A stretch of 64,000 nt of DNA from Nitrospirota bacterium (GTDB lineage: Bacteria > Nitrospirota > Thermodesulfovibrionia > Thermodesulfovibrionales > JdFR-88). The translations under genes and the position numbers were made by a program. Where the stretch lies: positions 1-64,000 of the forward strand of contig JACWAF010000038.1 of NCBI GenBank assembly GCA_014874185.1, written 5' to 3'. The notes beneath the pieces are model-generated. The model searched no databases, had not been told where the DNA came from, and was given only the letters and a program-made list of their open reading frames with translations. This document shows, piece after piece, positions 45,847-55,192 of this stretch (within the stretch, counting starts at the first letter, position 1; the number at the start of each line of letters is the position of its first letter).

Positions 45847-48015
45847 ATGCGGGATTCCCCTTTGCGGGTAAAGAGGGAGAAACCGGCGGAGGGCAAAGAG
45901 AAAAGGACAGCCCCGGAAGACTGTCCGCTGCCGGATTATCCCCTTAAGGTAAAGCTTGCGCACCTGTTCCTGATAGGGACGGTCTGCCTCCTGGCCTATT
46001 CGAACACGTTCCATTCCCCCTTCATCTTCGACGATGTGAACAACATCAGTCAAAACCCGATGATAAGGGACTTCGGCAATTTCAAATCCTATATCGAAGG
46101 GCACAGGTTCGACAATAGCTACGAGTTCAACCCCCGCCGGATAGTGGGTTATCTCAGTTTTGCGCTGAATTACCGGCTGGGCGGCCTGAACGCGGCCGGA
46201 TACCATATAACGAACCTGCTGATCCATTTCGCGAACTCCGTCCTTGTCTATATGCTGGTCCTGGCAACTCTGAAAACCACGCTCCTGCGGGCGCAGGCGG
46301 AAAAGAAAAGGGAAATGGGGATTCTCATCGCCCTTTCTTCCGCCCTGGTCTTTTCCGCCCACCCGGTGGAGACCGAGGCCGTGAGCTACCTGGTGCAGAG
46401 GTTCACGTCCCTTTGCGCCACGTTCTACCTGCTTTCAATCTATCTGTACGCGAGGGGCAGGACATTGAAAGGCACTAAAAAGCGGGCCCCCTTCTGGGCG
46501 CTCTCTTTCCTTTCGGCCCTCCTCGCCATGGCAACCAAGGAAATCGCCTTCACCCTGCCCCTCATGATCGCCCTGTACGAGATGATCTTCTTCCGCTCCG
46601 GCATAAGGAGGAAGCTCTTAATCGCCGGGCTGGTCGCGGCCTCCGCGGTTGCCATGGTTTTCATACTGGTCAACACGAACCAGCGGCTTGCCCTGATAAT
46701 CTCGGACCTCAGCGCGAAGGCACGCCTGGATACGGACATGCCCAGGCTCGATTACCTCTTTACGGAATTCAGGGTGATTGTCACCTATATACGGCTTATC
46801 TTCTTTCCGGCGGGCCAGAACCTGGACTACGACTACCCGGTCTACCACAGGTTTTTCACACCGCAGGTATTTATTTCTTTCCTCTTCCTGATGGCCGTAC
46901 TCGGGCTTGGGATATACATGGTCTTCAGGGGGCGCGCGAAGGACGGGGACCGGTTCCTGATGCTGGCGGGTTTCGGCATCCTGTGGTTCTTTGCCGCCCT
47001 TCTTATCGAGTCCAGCGTGATACCCATAGTGGACGTGATATTCGAGCACAGGCTCTACCTGCCCTCGGCGGGGGCGTTTATCGCCATCTCCACTGGCGGG
47101 TTCATGCTGGCCGAGGGGCGTCCGGGAGGGCGGAAGGCAGCGACCGCGCTGCTGGCGGTGATCGTCATGGCGCTTGGCATCGGCACGTTCAAGCGCAACG
47201 AGGTCTGGGGTGATGAGGTCCGCTTCTGGGAGGACGTGGCCCGGAAATCCCCGATGAAGATGCGGCCTCTGAATAATCTGGCGGCAAAGTACCTTGAAAA
47301 AGGAATGACAACTGAAGCCATCGAGACCTATTCCAAGGCCATGGAGATAAAGCCCTTCCCCGAGGCGCTGAACGGGCTTGGGGCGGCTTACGAGAAGGCC
47401 GGGGAGACCGGTCAGGCCCTCCTCATGTATGAAAAGGCCGCCCGGATGAGGCCCGATTACGCCGAGCCATGGTTCAACATGGGGCTTGCCCTGAAGCGGG
47501 CGGGGAGATACGCGGAGGCCATTGAAAAGTACAGGAAAGCCATTCAGATCAAGCCCGATTACGCCGAGGCCTACCATAACCTGGCCATTGCGCTGGACGC
47601 GGCAGGCAATCACGGCGAAGCTATTGAGGATTTCAAGAAGTGCCTTTCCCTCATGCCGGATTTCGCCCAGGCCTACAAGGGGCTGGCGATGGCCTATATG
47701 AACATGAAGCGGTACGGGGAGGCGGAAGATGCCTACATGAAGGCGCTGTCGTTCGGCAGGGATGCGGACGTGCTTAATAACCTGGGCGTCTGCTATAAAA
47801 ATACGGGCAATTTCGAAAAGGCGTTCGGGGCCTTCAAAGAGGCACTGGCCTTAAAGCCCGAATCCGCGGCCCTGCATTACAACCTGACAGCGCTGTATCT
47901 GAAGACAGGCGATGTGAAGAGCGCCGAGGGGGAATACAGGGTCCTTGCAAGGCTGGCCCCCCGGCTTGCCGCCAGGTTCAGTTTCCCCAAAGAGAAAATC
48001 AGCTCTCCACGCTAG
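45847..48015 (+). CDS. TMTC-like membrane protein with C-terminal TPR repeats
   Basis: 722 residues. The first ~450 carry about ten membrane helices with the TMTC/PMT-like start AYSNTFHSPFIFDDVNNISQNPMIRD and SAHPVETEAVSYLVQRFTSL. About seven tetratricopeptide repeats follow (for example AEPWFNMGLALKRAGRYAEAIEKYRKAIQ, split by 34 residues). Similar proteins are predicted O-glycosyltransferases of the GT-C fold (the acidic FDD is the presumed catalytic site). Substrate unknown. Monocistronic, divergent from the TauE gene; the 45557-45846 gap holds only AT-rich DNA. Confidence 0.82.
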   Translation: MRDSPLRVKREKPAEGKEKRTAPEDCPLPDYPLKVKLAHLFLIGTVCLLAYSNTFHSPFIFDDVNNISQNPMIRDFGNFKSYIEGHRFDNSYEFNPRRIVGYLSFALNYRLGGLNAAGYHITNLLIHFANSVLVYMLVLATLKTTLLRAQAEKKREMGILIALSSALVFSAHPVETEAVSYLVQRFTSLCATFYLLSIYLYARGRTLKGTKKRAPFWALSFLSALLAMATKEIAFTLPLMIALYEMIFFRSGIRRKLLIAGLVAASAVAMVFILVNTNQRLALIISDLSAKARLDTDMPRLDYLFTEFRVIVTYIRLIFFPAGQNLDYDYPVYHRFFTPQVFISFLFLMAVLGLGIYMVFRGRAKDGDRFLMLAGFGILWFFAALLIESSVIPIVDVIFEHRLYLPSAGAFIAISTGGFMLAEGRPGGRKAATALLAVIVMALGIGTFKRNEVWGDEVRFWEDVARKSPMKMRPLNNLAAKYLEKGMTTEAIETYSKAMEIKPFPEALNGLGAAYEKAGETGQALLMYEKAARMRPDYAEPWFNMGLALKRAGRYAEAIEKYRKAIQIKPDYAEAYHNLAIALDAAGNHGEAIEDFKKCLSLMPDFAQAYKGLAMAYMNMKRYGEAEDAYMKALSFGRDADVLNNLGVCYKNTGNFEKAFGAFKEALALKPESAALHYNLTALYLKTGDVKSAEGEYRVLARLAPRLAARFSFPKEKISSPR

Positions 48016-48093
48016 ACAGGCTTCCCTGGCGCTTTCAAAAGGGCTGACTGCTCCCTCTGGTTTGCGTTAGTAGCCGCCCTGAAGGAGCTGAAT

Positions 48094-48390
48094 TCAGTCA
48101 ACCGGCTGGGCGCCCGGCTTGATGCGGGGGACGCTGGCCTCGATGGCGGCGTTCCTGAAGTAAACGAGGATGTCTACCAGGACAAGCGTCCCGTTTGCCA
48201 CGTAGAACCAGATGACGAAGTCCCGGCTGTAAAGGAGCTTGTGTATCACGCCGGAGACATACCCGGCAAGGACGATTAAGAGGAAGACGACGCTCTTGCC
48301 GGCGGTGGTCCTTGCCTTATATGACCTGTATATCGATACCGGCCAGGCAGCCCCGAAGCAAAGCAGCATTATCAACTCGAATACGCTCAC
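48094..48390 (-). CDS. Small PQ-loop-like membrane protein
   Basis: 98 residues with three membrane helices; the spacing AWPVSIYRSYKARTTAGKS and the following WFYVANGTLVLVDILVYFRN resemble a single PQ-loop (SemiSWEET-like) unit that would need to dimerise. Function not known. Between the TPR membrane protein and a universal stress protein, convergent with the former. Confidence 0.6.
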   Translation of the reverse strand: MSVFELIMLLCFGAAWPVSIYRSYKARTTAGKSVVFLLIVLAGYVSGVIHKLLYSRDFVIWFYVANGTLVLVDILVYFRNAAIEASVPRIKPGAQPVD

Positions 48391-48422
48391 CCCTTAATAA
48401 TGCATCAGTCAACGTAGCCGTT

Positions 48423-49334
48423 TCAAACGGGCGCCGGGACCAGCAGGACCGGCACTTCGGATTCCTCGGCCACGCGGTGCGAAACGCTCCCGATAAAAAA
48501 CTCCCTCAGCCTGTCTTTTCCGGTAGTGCCGGTGATTATCATCGTCGCCCCGAACTCCCTGGACACCTTGATGATTTCGGATTCCGCAATGCCGGCCGCC
48601 AGATGGGACTCCGCCTGTATGCCTGATTCCCGCAGTCTCTTCAGCCAGGATGCGAGCCTTTCTTTTTCCCGTTCTTCCAGGCGCGCTATCTCCGGTGCCG
48701 CAAGTCCGGTAAGCCTTTTCTCCTCCAGAACGTGCACTATCGCGGCGCGCCTCACCGCCCCCTTCATAACCATCAACATCTCCAGGGCGGCCTCCGACGC
48801 CCTGGACCAATCGGCCGCAAGGAAGGGGTTTTCGAAGATCCGGTCGTTCACGCGCGTGACTTCCTCACCGTCTCTTTTAAACGTGCTTATGTGCTTGTTT
48901 AACAGGAGCGGGACCGGGCTCCTTCTCATGAGGTCCAGGGTTTCAGAGCCCACGAAGGCGCTCTCCAGGGCCGAAAACCTCTTCTTCCCGGCCACGATCA
49001 TCTGGACGCCTTCGCTTTTTGCGATCGAGAGTATCTTCGGCACCGGCTCGCCAAGCCCAACCATGTGCCTGCAGCCTATGCCCGCGGAACGGACCGCCTC
49101 TTCCCAGTCCTCGAAACGCAGCTCCGCCTCCGTCCTCAGCCGCTCTTCCTCCTGTTTCAGATAGCCTCCGAAGGGGACATACCCGACCTGCTCCACCGGG
49201 ATTACGTAACAGAGGACGATCTCATTGAGCCCGGCTTTTTTAAGCGGGAAAAGCGTCTTCAGGCTGTCAAACGCGGGCTCGCGGAACTTTGTGGCGAAGA
49301 GCAGTTTTTCTATTTTTTTCATCCCGGTCTCCAT
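48423..49334 (-). CDS. Tandem universal stress protein
   Basis: 303 residues, two UspA-type halves. The C-terminal half keeps the nucleotide motif TGTTGKDRLREFFIGSVSHRVAEE; in the N-terminal half it is degraded (AGKKRFSALESAFVGSETLDLM), so probably only one half binds ATP. ATG 49334 overlaps the antiporter stop (TAATG) and a second ATG lies at 49322. Co-transcribed with the antiporter, which suggests a role in ion or envelope stress. Confidence 0.88.
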   Translation of the reverse strand: METGMKKIEKLLFATKFREPAFDSLKTLFPLKKAGLNEIVLCYVIPVEQVGYVPFGGYLKQEEERLRTEAELRFEDWEEAVRSAGIGCRHMVGLGEPVPKILSIAKSEGVQMIVAGKKRFSALESAFVGSETLDLMRRSPVPLLLNKHISTFKRDGEEVTRVNDRIFENPFLAADWSRASEAALEMLMVMKGAVRRAAIVHVLEEKRLTGLAAPEIARLEEREKERLASWLKRLRESGIQAESHLAAGIAESEIIKVSREFGATMIITGTTGKDRLREFFIGSVSHRVAEESEVPVLLVPAPV

Positions 49335-50710
49335 TATAAGAAAAACAGCACCGTAATCAAGATGTAGACGGGCAGCAGTATCGGGAGCGAATACTTGAAT
49401 ATGTAGCCGAAAAAACCCGGCATCCGCACCCCCGCCTCCTCTGAAATGGTGCGCACCATGAAATTGGGGGCGTTCCCTATATATGTGAACGCGCCGAAGA
49501 AGACGGCGCCCGCCGATATGGCCTCAAGGTAAAGGGGCCTGGCCGCAATAAGCGCCCTTACCCCTTCAGCCGCTCCGGCATGCGGATACAACTCACCGGT
49601 AGCGGCATTGAGGAAGGTGAGATAGGTGGGGGCGTTGTCCAGAAAACTGGAAAAAATCCCGGTTGTCCAGAAATAGTGCGCCGGTCCCCTTACCGCCCTC
49701 GCGACGAAGGCTAGCCTGCCTGCCTCCCCCGCCTGGAGCATCACCAGGCAGGGGGCCATGGTTATGAATATGGCGGCAAAGAGGATGGCCACTTCCTTCA
49801 ACGGAAACCAGGTGAACCCGTTCTCCTCCCTCACCTCCGCCTTCGTGGTCAGGAGGGAGAGGGCCGCCATCGATATTATTATCAGGTCTCTTATGATGTC
49901 CTGCCCGCCCAGGCCAACCCCCATTATATAGACCTTCCCCCAGTCCGCGAAGCCGCTCAGGAGCACCGCCCCCAGGATGCCCGCGAGATAAAGAAAATTC
50001 TGCCAGCCCGCTATCCCGAGCCTGCCGGATCCGTTCACGCCGGGGGCCTTCTCCCATGCCCTTTCCCTTTTATGGAAATATGTGTCCAGCAGAAAAAAGA
50101 CGGCCAGCAGTATGAGTGAGACGAGGGCCATATGCCTTAAGAGCGCAAATGTCCAGAAAAAGGGCACGCCTTTCAGGAAACCAAGGAACAGGGGCGGGTC
50201 GCCAAGGGGGGTGAGCGCCCCGCCAACGTTGGCCACAAGGAAGATGAAGAAGACAGGGATGAACGCCCTGTCCTCCCTGTGCGCATTCGCCCTCAACAGG
50301 GGCCGTATCATCAGCATCGCGGCCCCGGTGGTGCCCATCCAGGAAGCGAGCGCGGTGCCTGTGAGGAGCATCAGCGTATTCACCGCCGGAGTGCCGGCAA
50401 GCTTTCCCTTTAAAAGTATCCCTCCGGAGACGGCATAGAGCCCGGCCAGAAGGATAATGAAAGGGATGTAATCGGCAAGGATGACGTGGAGAAGTTCCCT
50501 GAATGCGGCCATCCCGTATGCGGCAACGAAGGGGACGGCCAGGACAAGGACCCAGAAAAACGAGAGTTTCCCGAAATGGTCGTGCCAGAAGCGGGGGGCC
50601 GCAAGAGGCATCAGGGCTATCGTAAGGAGCATCCCCGCAAACGGAGCGGCGCTCCACAGGGGGAGCATCTGCCCCAGGCTATGTCCCACTTCCGGCCCCC
50701 TGAAGGTCAT
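49334..50710 (-). CDS. NhaD/CitMHS-like sodium:proton antiporter
   Basis: 458 residues with about eleven membrane helices. ANVGGALTPLGDPPLFLGFLKGV and FLDNAPTYLTFLNA are the two signature loops of the NhaD/CitMHS-like antiporters, and IGNAPNFMVRTI closes the pattern. It probably exchanges Na+ for H+; an anion substrate cannot be excluded. It is followed, with overlapping stop/start, by a universal stress protein. Confidence 0.85.
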   Translation of the reverse strand: MTFRGPEVGHSLGQMLPLWSAAPFAGMLLTIALMPLAAPRFWHDHFGKLSFFWVLVLAVPFVAAYGMAAFRELLHVILADYIPFIILLAGLYAVSGGILLKGKLAGTPAVNTLMLLTGTALASWMGTTGAAMLMIRPLLRANAHREDRAFIPVFFIFLVANVGGALTPLGDPPLFLGFLKGVPFFWTFALLRHMALVSLILLAVFFLLDTYFHKRERAWEKAPGVNGSGRLGIAGWQNFLYLAGILGAVLLSGFADWGKVYIMGVGLGGQDIIRDLIIISMAALSLLTTKAEVREENGFTWFPLKEVAILFAAIFITMAPCLVMLQAGEAGRLAFVARAVRGPAHYFWTTGIFSSFLDNAPTYLTFLNAATGELYPHAGAAEGVRALIAARPLYLEAISAGAVFFGAFTYIGNAPNFMVRTISEEAGVRMPGFFGYIFKYSLPILLPVYILITVLFFL

Positions 50711-50798
50711 CGCTCATTCAAAATGTGCCCCTCTTTTAATTGAAAAATCCCCCCGCATCAAATTGACAGCCAAGCGCGGTTTTTATAAAGTATACTCT

Positions 50799-51209
50799 AT
50801 GGACGAAAAGATAGAGGTCAGGGACAAAAGAAGGATCGATGTGGAAGGGAACGTAAAAGAGGAGTACGCGGGGCGCGGGGAAGCTCAAAAGCGGAAAGCC
50901 CTCCCGGAAGAGAAGAAGGCGCCGGAGGAGAGGGCGCCGAAACGGGAAGAAAAACAGGAGAAAGAGGGTGAAAGTCTTTTCGTCCCCTTTCTGATGAACC
51001 TGTCCGGGATGGCTTACATGGCGATGGGCCTGGGGGAGACCCCGGCGGAACCCAACCTGGCGGAGGCCAAATACATAATAGACATCCTGGGAATGCTCGA
51101 AAAAAAGACCGCGGGCAATCTTTCAAAAGACGAGGAGCAGGGACTGAAATCGCTCCTTTACGAGCTGAGGATGAACTTTGCCAAGGTAGCCTCGAAGGGC
51201 AGGATTTAA
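50799..51209 (+). CDS. DUF1844 protein
   Basis: 136 residues from ATG 50799. A Glu/Lys-rich, disordered first half (RKALPEEKKAPEERAPKREEKQ) is followed by the short helical DUF1844 domain (FLMNLSGMAYMAMGLGE, LAEAKYIIDILGMLEKKTAGNLSKDEEQGLKSLLYELRMNF). Function unknown. No Shine-Dalgarno; TTGACA at 50763 and TATAAA ending 10 bases before the ATG suggest a very short or leaderless transcript, though their spacing (15) is short. Confidence 0.88.
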   Translation: MDEKIEVRDKRRIDVEGNVKEEYAGRGEAQKRKALPEEKKAPEERAPKREEKQEKEGESLFVPFLMNLSGMAYMAMGLGETPAEPNLAEAKYIIDILGMLEKKTAGNLSKDEEQGLKSLLYELRMNFAKVASKGRI

Positions 51210-51221
51210 AGCCCTTTTACG

Positions 51222-51246
51222 CCGGGCCCACTGGCCCGGTTTCGTT
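51222..51246 (+). terminator. Intrinsic terminator after the DUF1844 gene
   Basis: CCGGGCC (51222-51228), CACT loop, GGCCCGG (51233-51239), then TTTCGTT. It lies just before the dksA promoter and probably separates the two units. Confidence 0.7.
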
Positions 51247-51273
51247 GACTGGCATACCGCCTTCTGGTATATT
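51245..51273 (+). promoter_or_regulatory. Sigma-70 promoter of the dksA-like gene
   Basis: TTGACT (51245-51250), 17-base spacer, TATATT (51268-51273), 29 bases before the ATG. Confidence 0.65.
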
Positions 51274-51302
51274 AAGTGTTTAGAACTGATTGGAGGTTGC
51301 AC

Positions 51303-51752
51303 ATGGCAATCAAGAAAGAGAAGCCCATGCCGAAGGCTAAAATAGAGAGGCCTGAAAAAGGCAGTTCCGACGGCTCCGGCCAGAACCTCTCCCGCCGGGA
51401 AAAAGCCTTGCAGGAGATAAAAGACATCCTCCTCAAACAGAAAGAGAGCATACTGAACGAAGCCGAGTCGGCCATGAACACCCTGCCCGAGCAGACCGTA
51501 TTCCCCGATCTTGGAGACCAGGCCTCCGCCGAGACGGACCGCAGCTTCATGCTGAGGCTCCGCGGAAGGGAGCAGAGGCTTTTAAAGAAGATCGAAGAGG
51601 CCATCGAGAGGATTGACGCGGGCAGCTTCGGCATCTGCGAGACCTGCGGGGAAGAAATAGATGTAAAGCGCCTGAAGGCAAGGCCCGTCACCACCATGTG
51701 CATCGCCTGCAAGACCGAACAGGAAGAGGAAGAAAAGCTCCAGGGCCACTAA
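51303..51752 (+). CDS. dksA: DksA/TraR-family transcription factor
   Basis: 149 residues; ATG at 51303 with GGAGG six bases upstream. Long coiled-coil with the tip Asp region LGDQASAETDRSFMLRLRGREQRLL, then a C4 zinc finger CETCGEEIDVKRLKARPVTTMCIAC. DksA-type proteins enter the RNA polymerase secondary channel and, with ppGpp, modulate transcription during starvation. A charged N-terminal extension of about 35 residues is longer than in E. coli DksA. Own promoter and terminator-flanked. Confidence 0.93.
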   Translation: MAIKKEKPMPKAKIERPEKGSSDGSGQNLSRREKALQEIKDILLKQKESILNEAESAMNTLPEQTVFPDLGDQASAETDRSFMLRLRGREQRLLKKIEEAIERIDAGSFGICETCGEEIDVKRLKARPVTTMCIACKTEQEEEEKLQGH

Positions 51753-51756
51753 AAAA

Positions 51757-52557
51757 TCACCTCACCTTTATCCCGAACCTCTCCGAGAGGGCATCGCCAA
51801 GCATATTGAAGCAAAGGGCCGTGATTGCGATCGCAAGCCCCGGGAAAATAGCCATCCATGGCGCGGAAGCTATATAAGACATGCTGGCGCTTATCATCGA
51901 TCCCCACGTGGCGGCCGGGGGCTGCGCGCCAAGGCCCAGAAAACTGAGAGACGCCTCCGTGATTATGTAACCCCCCAGTTTCAGCGTCATCAGGGTAAGC
52001 GCAAGAGGAATGCACTGCGGCAGGATGTGCGCCCAGACAATCCGCGCGTTGGAGCACCCTATGGCGCGTGCGGCCTCAACGAACTGCGCCTCCCTTAAAG
52101 GTAGCACGAAACCCCTTGTAAGTCTCGCGAAAGAGGCCCAGCCCACCGAGGCAATGGCGATCATCACGGTGTAAATCCCGGGCGGAAGTATTACCGATAC
52201 CCCTATGGCCAGGAGCAGGGAAGGAAATGCCAGTATCAGGTCCACAAAGGCCATTATCGCCGTATCAAGCTTCCCCGCGTAGTAGCCTGATATCAATCCA
52301 AGCAAAAGCCCCACGCTCATGGCTATGAGGGCGGCTATGAACGAGACCGATATGGATACCTTCCCGCCTTCAAGGAGCCGCGCCAGGATATCCCTGCCCT
52401 CCTGGTCCGTGCCGAATGGGTGCGCGGCGCCTGGCGGCACGCGGAGGGAATCCAAATCAATTGCGTGGGGGTTGTAAGGATAAATCACCGGCGCCAGCAC
52501 CGATGCCAGCAGGATGAAGACTATAATCCCCGCCGAGAGCTTACCTTTTATTCCCAT
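51757..52557 (-). CDS. Dipeptide/oligopeptide ABC transporter permease, DppC type
   Basis: 266 residues, one N-terminal helix then five more; the EAA-type cytosolic loop EAARAIGCSNARIVWAHILPQCIPLAL and PLREAQFVEAARAIGCS fit DppC/OppC. Its start overlaps the DppB-type gene by 17 bases, so they are translated together. No ATPase (DppD/F) or substrate-binding gene is present on either side, so those must be encoded elsewhere. Substrate cannot be told (peptides, nickel, others). Confidence 0.93.
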   Translation of the reverse strand: MGIKGKLSAGIIVFILLASVLAPVIYPYNPHAIDLDSLRVPPGAAHPFGTDQEGRDILARLLEGGKVSISVSFIAALIAMSVGLLLGLISGYYAGKLDTAIMAFVDLILAFPSLLLAIGVSVILPPGIYTVMIAIASVGWASFARLTRGFVLPLREAQFVEAARAIGCSNARIVWAHILPQCIPLALTLMTLKLGGYIITEASLSFLGLGAQPPAATWGSMISASMSYIASAPWMAIFPGLAIAITALCFNMLGDALSERFGIKVR

Positions 52558-53485
52558 AAACCGCCCTCACGCGCGGGTCCAGCAGATTGTAGACCAGGTC
52601 TATGAACATATTTATCACCACGAAGACAACCGTGCCCACCAGTATGGTCCCCATCACAACGGGGTAATCCCTTTTCATTATCCCGTCCACGGCGTACCTG
52701 CCGATCCCGTCCCAGCCGAAGATGGTCTCCGTGAGCACCGCCCCGTTAAGGTAGCTTCCGAAGTCCAGCCCTATCACGGTCACTATCGGGATAAGCGCGT
52801 TCCGCAAGATGTGCACCAGGTTTATCCTCAGCTCGTACAGGCCTTTTGCCCGCGCGGTCTTTACGAACGGCATCTGGATAATATCCGAGATGGTGGCGCG
52901 GCAGACCCGGGCAAGAGTGGCGATCGCCGGAAGGGACAGAGTTACCGCCGGGAGCACCAGGAACCTCAGTCCTCCCGTCCCGGAAGGAGGGACGAGTTTC
53001 AGCTTCAAACTGAACAGGAGCATGAGGAGTATCCCGCTGAAGAAGACCGGCACGCTTATCCCCGCCACCGAGATAGAGCTTATAAACCCGTCCAGGGGAG
53101 AGCCCTTCTTGAGCGCCGCGGCAAACCCCAGCCCCACCCCTATGGGAACGGCCAGAAGCATCGCGAAAAAGGCCAGCTTCATCGTATTGGGGAACTTCGC
53201 CGCAAGCTCCGCGCTCACTTCCTTGTGCGTGGAATACGAACGGCCAAATTCGCCGTGAGAAAGGAGCTTGAGATAATCACCATATTGCACTATGAACGGC
53301 TTGTCCGCACCAAGCTCCGCCCTTATCCTGGCCAGCGCCTCCGGGTTCGCCCTCTCCCCCACCAAAGCAAGCGCCGGGTCACCAGGAAGCGTCTTGATAA
53401 GCGAGAACGTGATAAAGGTTATGCCCAGGACCAGAAGAAAGGTTATCAGCAGCTTCTTCGCCAGAAAAGCCAAAAAATACATCAT
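52541..53485 (-). CDS. Dipeptide/oligopeptide ABC transporter permease, DppB type
   Basis: 314 residues; six membrane helices, N-terminal IT(F)SLIKTLPGDPALALVGERANPEALARIRAELG loop typical of DppB/OppB, and the EAA loop VKTARAKGLYELRINLVHILRNALIP. No ribosome binding site stands out before ATG 53485. Directly upstream lies copy D of the three-hairpin element rather than a binding-protein gene. Confidence 0.93.
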   Translation of the reverse strand: MMYFLAFLAKKLLITFLLVLGITFITFSLIKTLPGDPALALVGERANPEALARIRAELGADKPFIVQYGDYLKLLSHGEFGRSYSTHKEVSAELAAKFPNTMKLAFFAMLLAVPIGVGLGFAAALKKGSPLDGFISSISVAGISVPVFFSGILLMLLFSLKLKLVPPSGTGGLRFLVLPAVTLSLPAIATLARVCRATISDIIQMPFVKTARAKGLYELRINLVHILRNALIPIVTVIGLDFGSYLNGAVLTETIFGWDGIGRYAVDGIMKRDYPVVMGTILVGTVVFVVINMFIDLVYNLLDPRVRAVYGNKR

Positions 53486-53505
53486 CTATTATAAAACTTA
53501 AAAAA

Positions 53506-53628
53506 CTACTTTTCTTTTTTGCAAAAAAGAAAAGTAGCAAAAGAAAAAATTCTTATATTTTTTCCGTTCCAAGGAGCGGAAAAAATCTAAAAGTTCTCTT
53601 TGCTTCTTTCTCTTACAAGAGAAAGAAG
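53506..53628 (-). repeat. Three-hairpin dispersed element, copy D (reverse orientation)
   Basis: Reads on the minus strand in the same order as copy B. Left hairpin CTTCTTTCTCTT...AAGAGAAAGAAG (53628-53603), boxes GCAAAGAGAACTTTTAGA and TTTTTTCTTTTGCTACTTTT, central arms TTTTTTCCGCTCC and GGAACGGAAAAAA (one G-T pair; 53585-53558), right hairpin CTACTTTTCTTTTTTG...AAAGAAAAGTAG (53537-53506). It lies between the divergent dppB and ubiD genes. Confidence 0.88.
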
Positions 53629-53683
53629 TCCTTTCCCGTCTTTTCCTTTACAAGCCTCTCCCCCATTTTTTATAATTGCGGAT

Positions 53684-55126
53684 ATGGCTTACAGGGACCT
53701 GCGGGATTTCATCAATACCCTCGAAAAGAGAAATCTATTAAAGAAAGTATCGGTGCCGGTTGACCCCGTGCTGGAGATGGCGGAGGTAAACGACCGCGTT
53801 GTGAAGGCGGGCGGCCCGGCGGTCCTGTTCGAGAACCCGAAGGGTTCCAGGATACCTGCGGTAGTGAACCTCTTCGGCTCTTTCGAGCGGATGAGGCTTG
53901 CGCTGGAGGTGGAGAGCCTGGACGAGATTGGCGCGCGGATGCTGGAGTTTCTGGAGCCAGAGATCCCGACCGGGCTCATAGGGAAGCTGAAGGCCCTTCC
54001 GAAGCTGAAGCGGCTTGCCGATTTCATACCGAAATATGTAAAAAACGGCCCCTGCAAGGAGGTCGTGATAAAGGATAATCCTTCGCTGGACATACTGCCC
54101 ATTCTGAAGACCTGGCCGATGGACGGCGGAAAGTTCATCACCCTGCCCCTTGTCTTCACAAAAGACCCGGAGACCGGGCAGCGGAACTGCGGCATGTACA
54201 GGATGCAGGTCTATGACGGGCAGACCACGGGGATGCACTGGCACATGCACAAGGACGGGGCCAGGCACTTCAGGAAGGCCGAACAGATGGGGAAAAGGCT
54301 GGACGTGGCGGTGGTGATAGGCTCGGACCCGGCCACGATGTACTCGGCCACCGCGCCGCTGCCGGAAGGGGTGGACGAGATGCTCTTCTCCGGGTTTCTG
54401 CGGGGCTCTCCTGTGGAGCTTGTGAAGTGCGAGACCGTGGACCTGGAAGTGCCCGCGAACGCGGAGAGCGTACTTGAGGGCTACTGCACGCCGGGCGAGC
54501 GGAGGCTTGAGGGCCCGTTCGGAGACCATACCGGCTATTACAGCCTGGCTGACATGTTTCCGGTGTTTCACCTTACCTGCATTACCATGAGGAAAGACGC
54601 CATCTACCCGGCAACCATCGTGGGCAAGCCGCCGATGGAGGACTGCTACATTGCGAAGGCCACGGAGAGGATTTTTCTGCCATTAATCAAGAAGCAACTG
54701 CCGGAAATAGTAGACATGAACCTGCCCCTTGAGGGCGTCTTCCACAACCTTGCAATCGTCTCGATAGACAAACGCTATCCGGGGCACGCCAGGAAGATCA
54801 TGTACGCCCTGTGGGGGCTGGGGCAGATGAGTTTCATAAAAATGATAGTTGTCGTGGATAAATGGGTGGACGTGCAGGACCTCTCGGAGGTGCTGTGGCG
54901 AATCGGAAACAACGTGGACGCCAAACGTGACGTGGTCATCCTGGAAGGCCCGCTGGACGTGCTGGAGCACGCATCGCCGATACCCGCCTATGGCGGGAAG
55001 ATGGGGATAGACGCCACCAAAAAGACACCCGCCGAGGGGTTCACGCGCCAGTGGCCCCCGGATATCGAGATGAGCGGGGAGATAAAAAAACTGGTAGAAG
55101 AAAGATGGAAAGAATACGGATTATAG
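53684..55126 (+). CDS. UbiD-family decarboxylase
   Basis: 480 residues from ATG 53684. UbiD enzymes use prenylated flavin (made by UbiX, not in the window) for reversible decarboxylation. Visible: cofactor and metal region NCGMYRMQVYDGQTTGMHWHMHKDGARHF, catalytic Glu region RRLEGPFGDHTGYYS. In a futalosine-pathway organism this could be the menaquinone decarboxylase MqnL-like step or an aromatic acid enzyme; sequence alone does not decide. Upstream lies copy D of the hairpin element; no obvious ribosome binding site. Confidence 0.88.
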   Translation: MAYRDLRDFINTLEKRNLLKKVSVPVDPVLEMAEVNDRVVKAGGPAVLFENPKGSRIPAVVNLFGSFERMRLALEVESLDEIGARMLEFLEPEIPTGLIGKLKALPKLKRLADFIPKYVKNGPCKEVVIKDNPSLDILPILKTWPMDGGKFITLPLVFTKDPETGQRNCGMYRMQVYDGQTTGMHWHMHKDGARHFRKAEQMGKRLDVAVVIGSDPATMYSATAPLPEGVDEMLFSGFLRGSPVELVKCETVDLEVPANAESVLEGYCTPGERRLEGPFGDHTGYYSLADMFPVFHLTCITMRKDAIYPATIVGKPPMEDCYIAKATERIFLPLIKKQLPEIVDMNLPLEGVFHNLAIVSIDKRYPGHARKIMYALWGLGQMSFIKMIVVVDKWVDVQDLSEVLWRIGNNVDAKRDVVILEGPLDVLEHASPIPAYGGKMGIDATKKTPAEGFTRQWPPDIEMSGEIKKLVEERWKEYGL

Positions 55127-55192
55127 AAAAAAGGTATTTGATTTTTATTCATTTTTTCATATAATCAAGCATTCCTTTACGGGAGGGGAACC

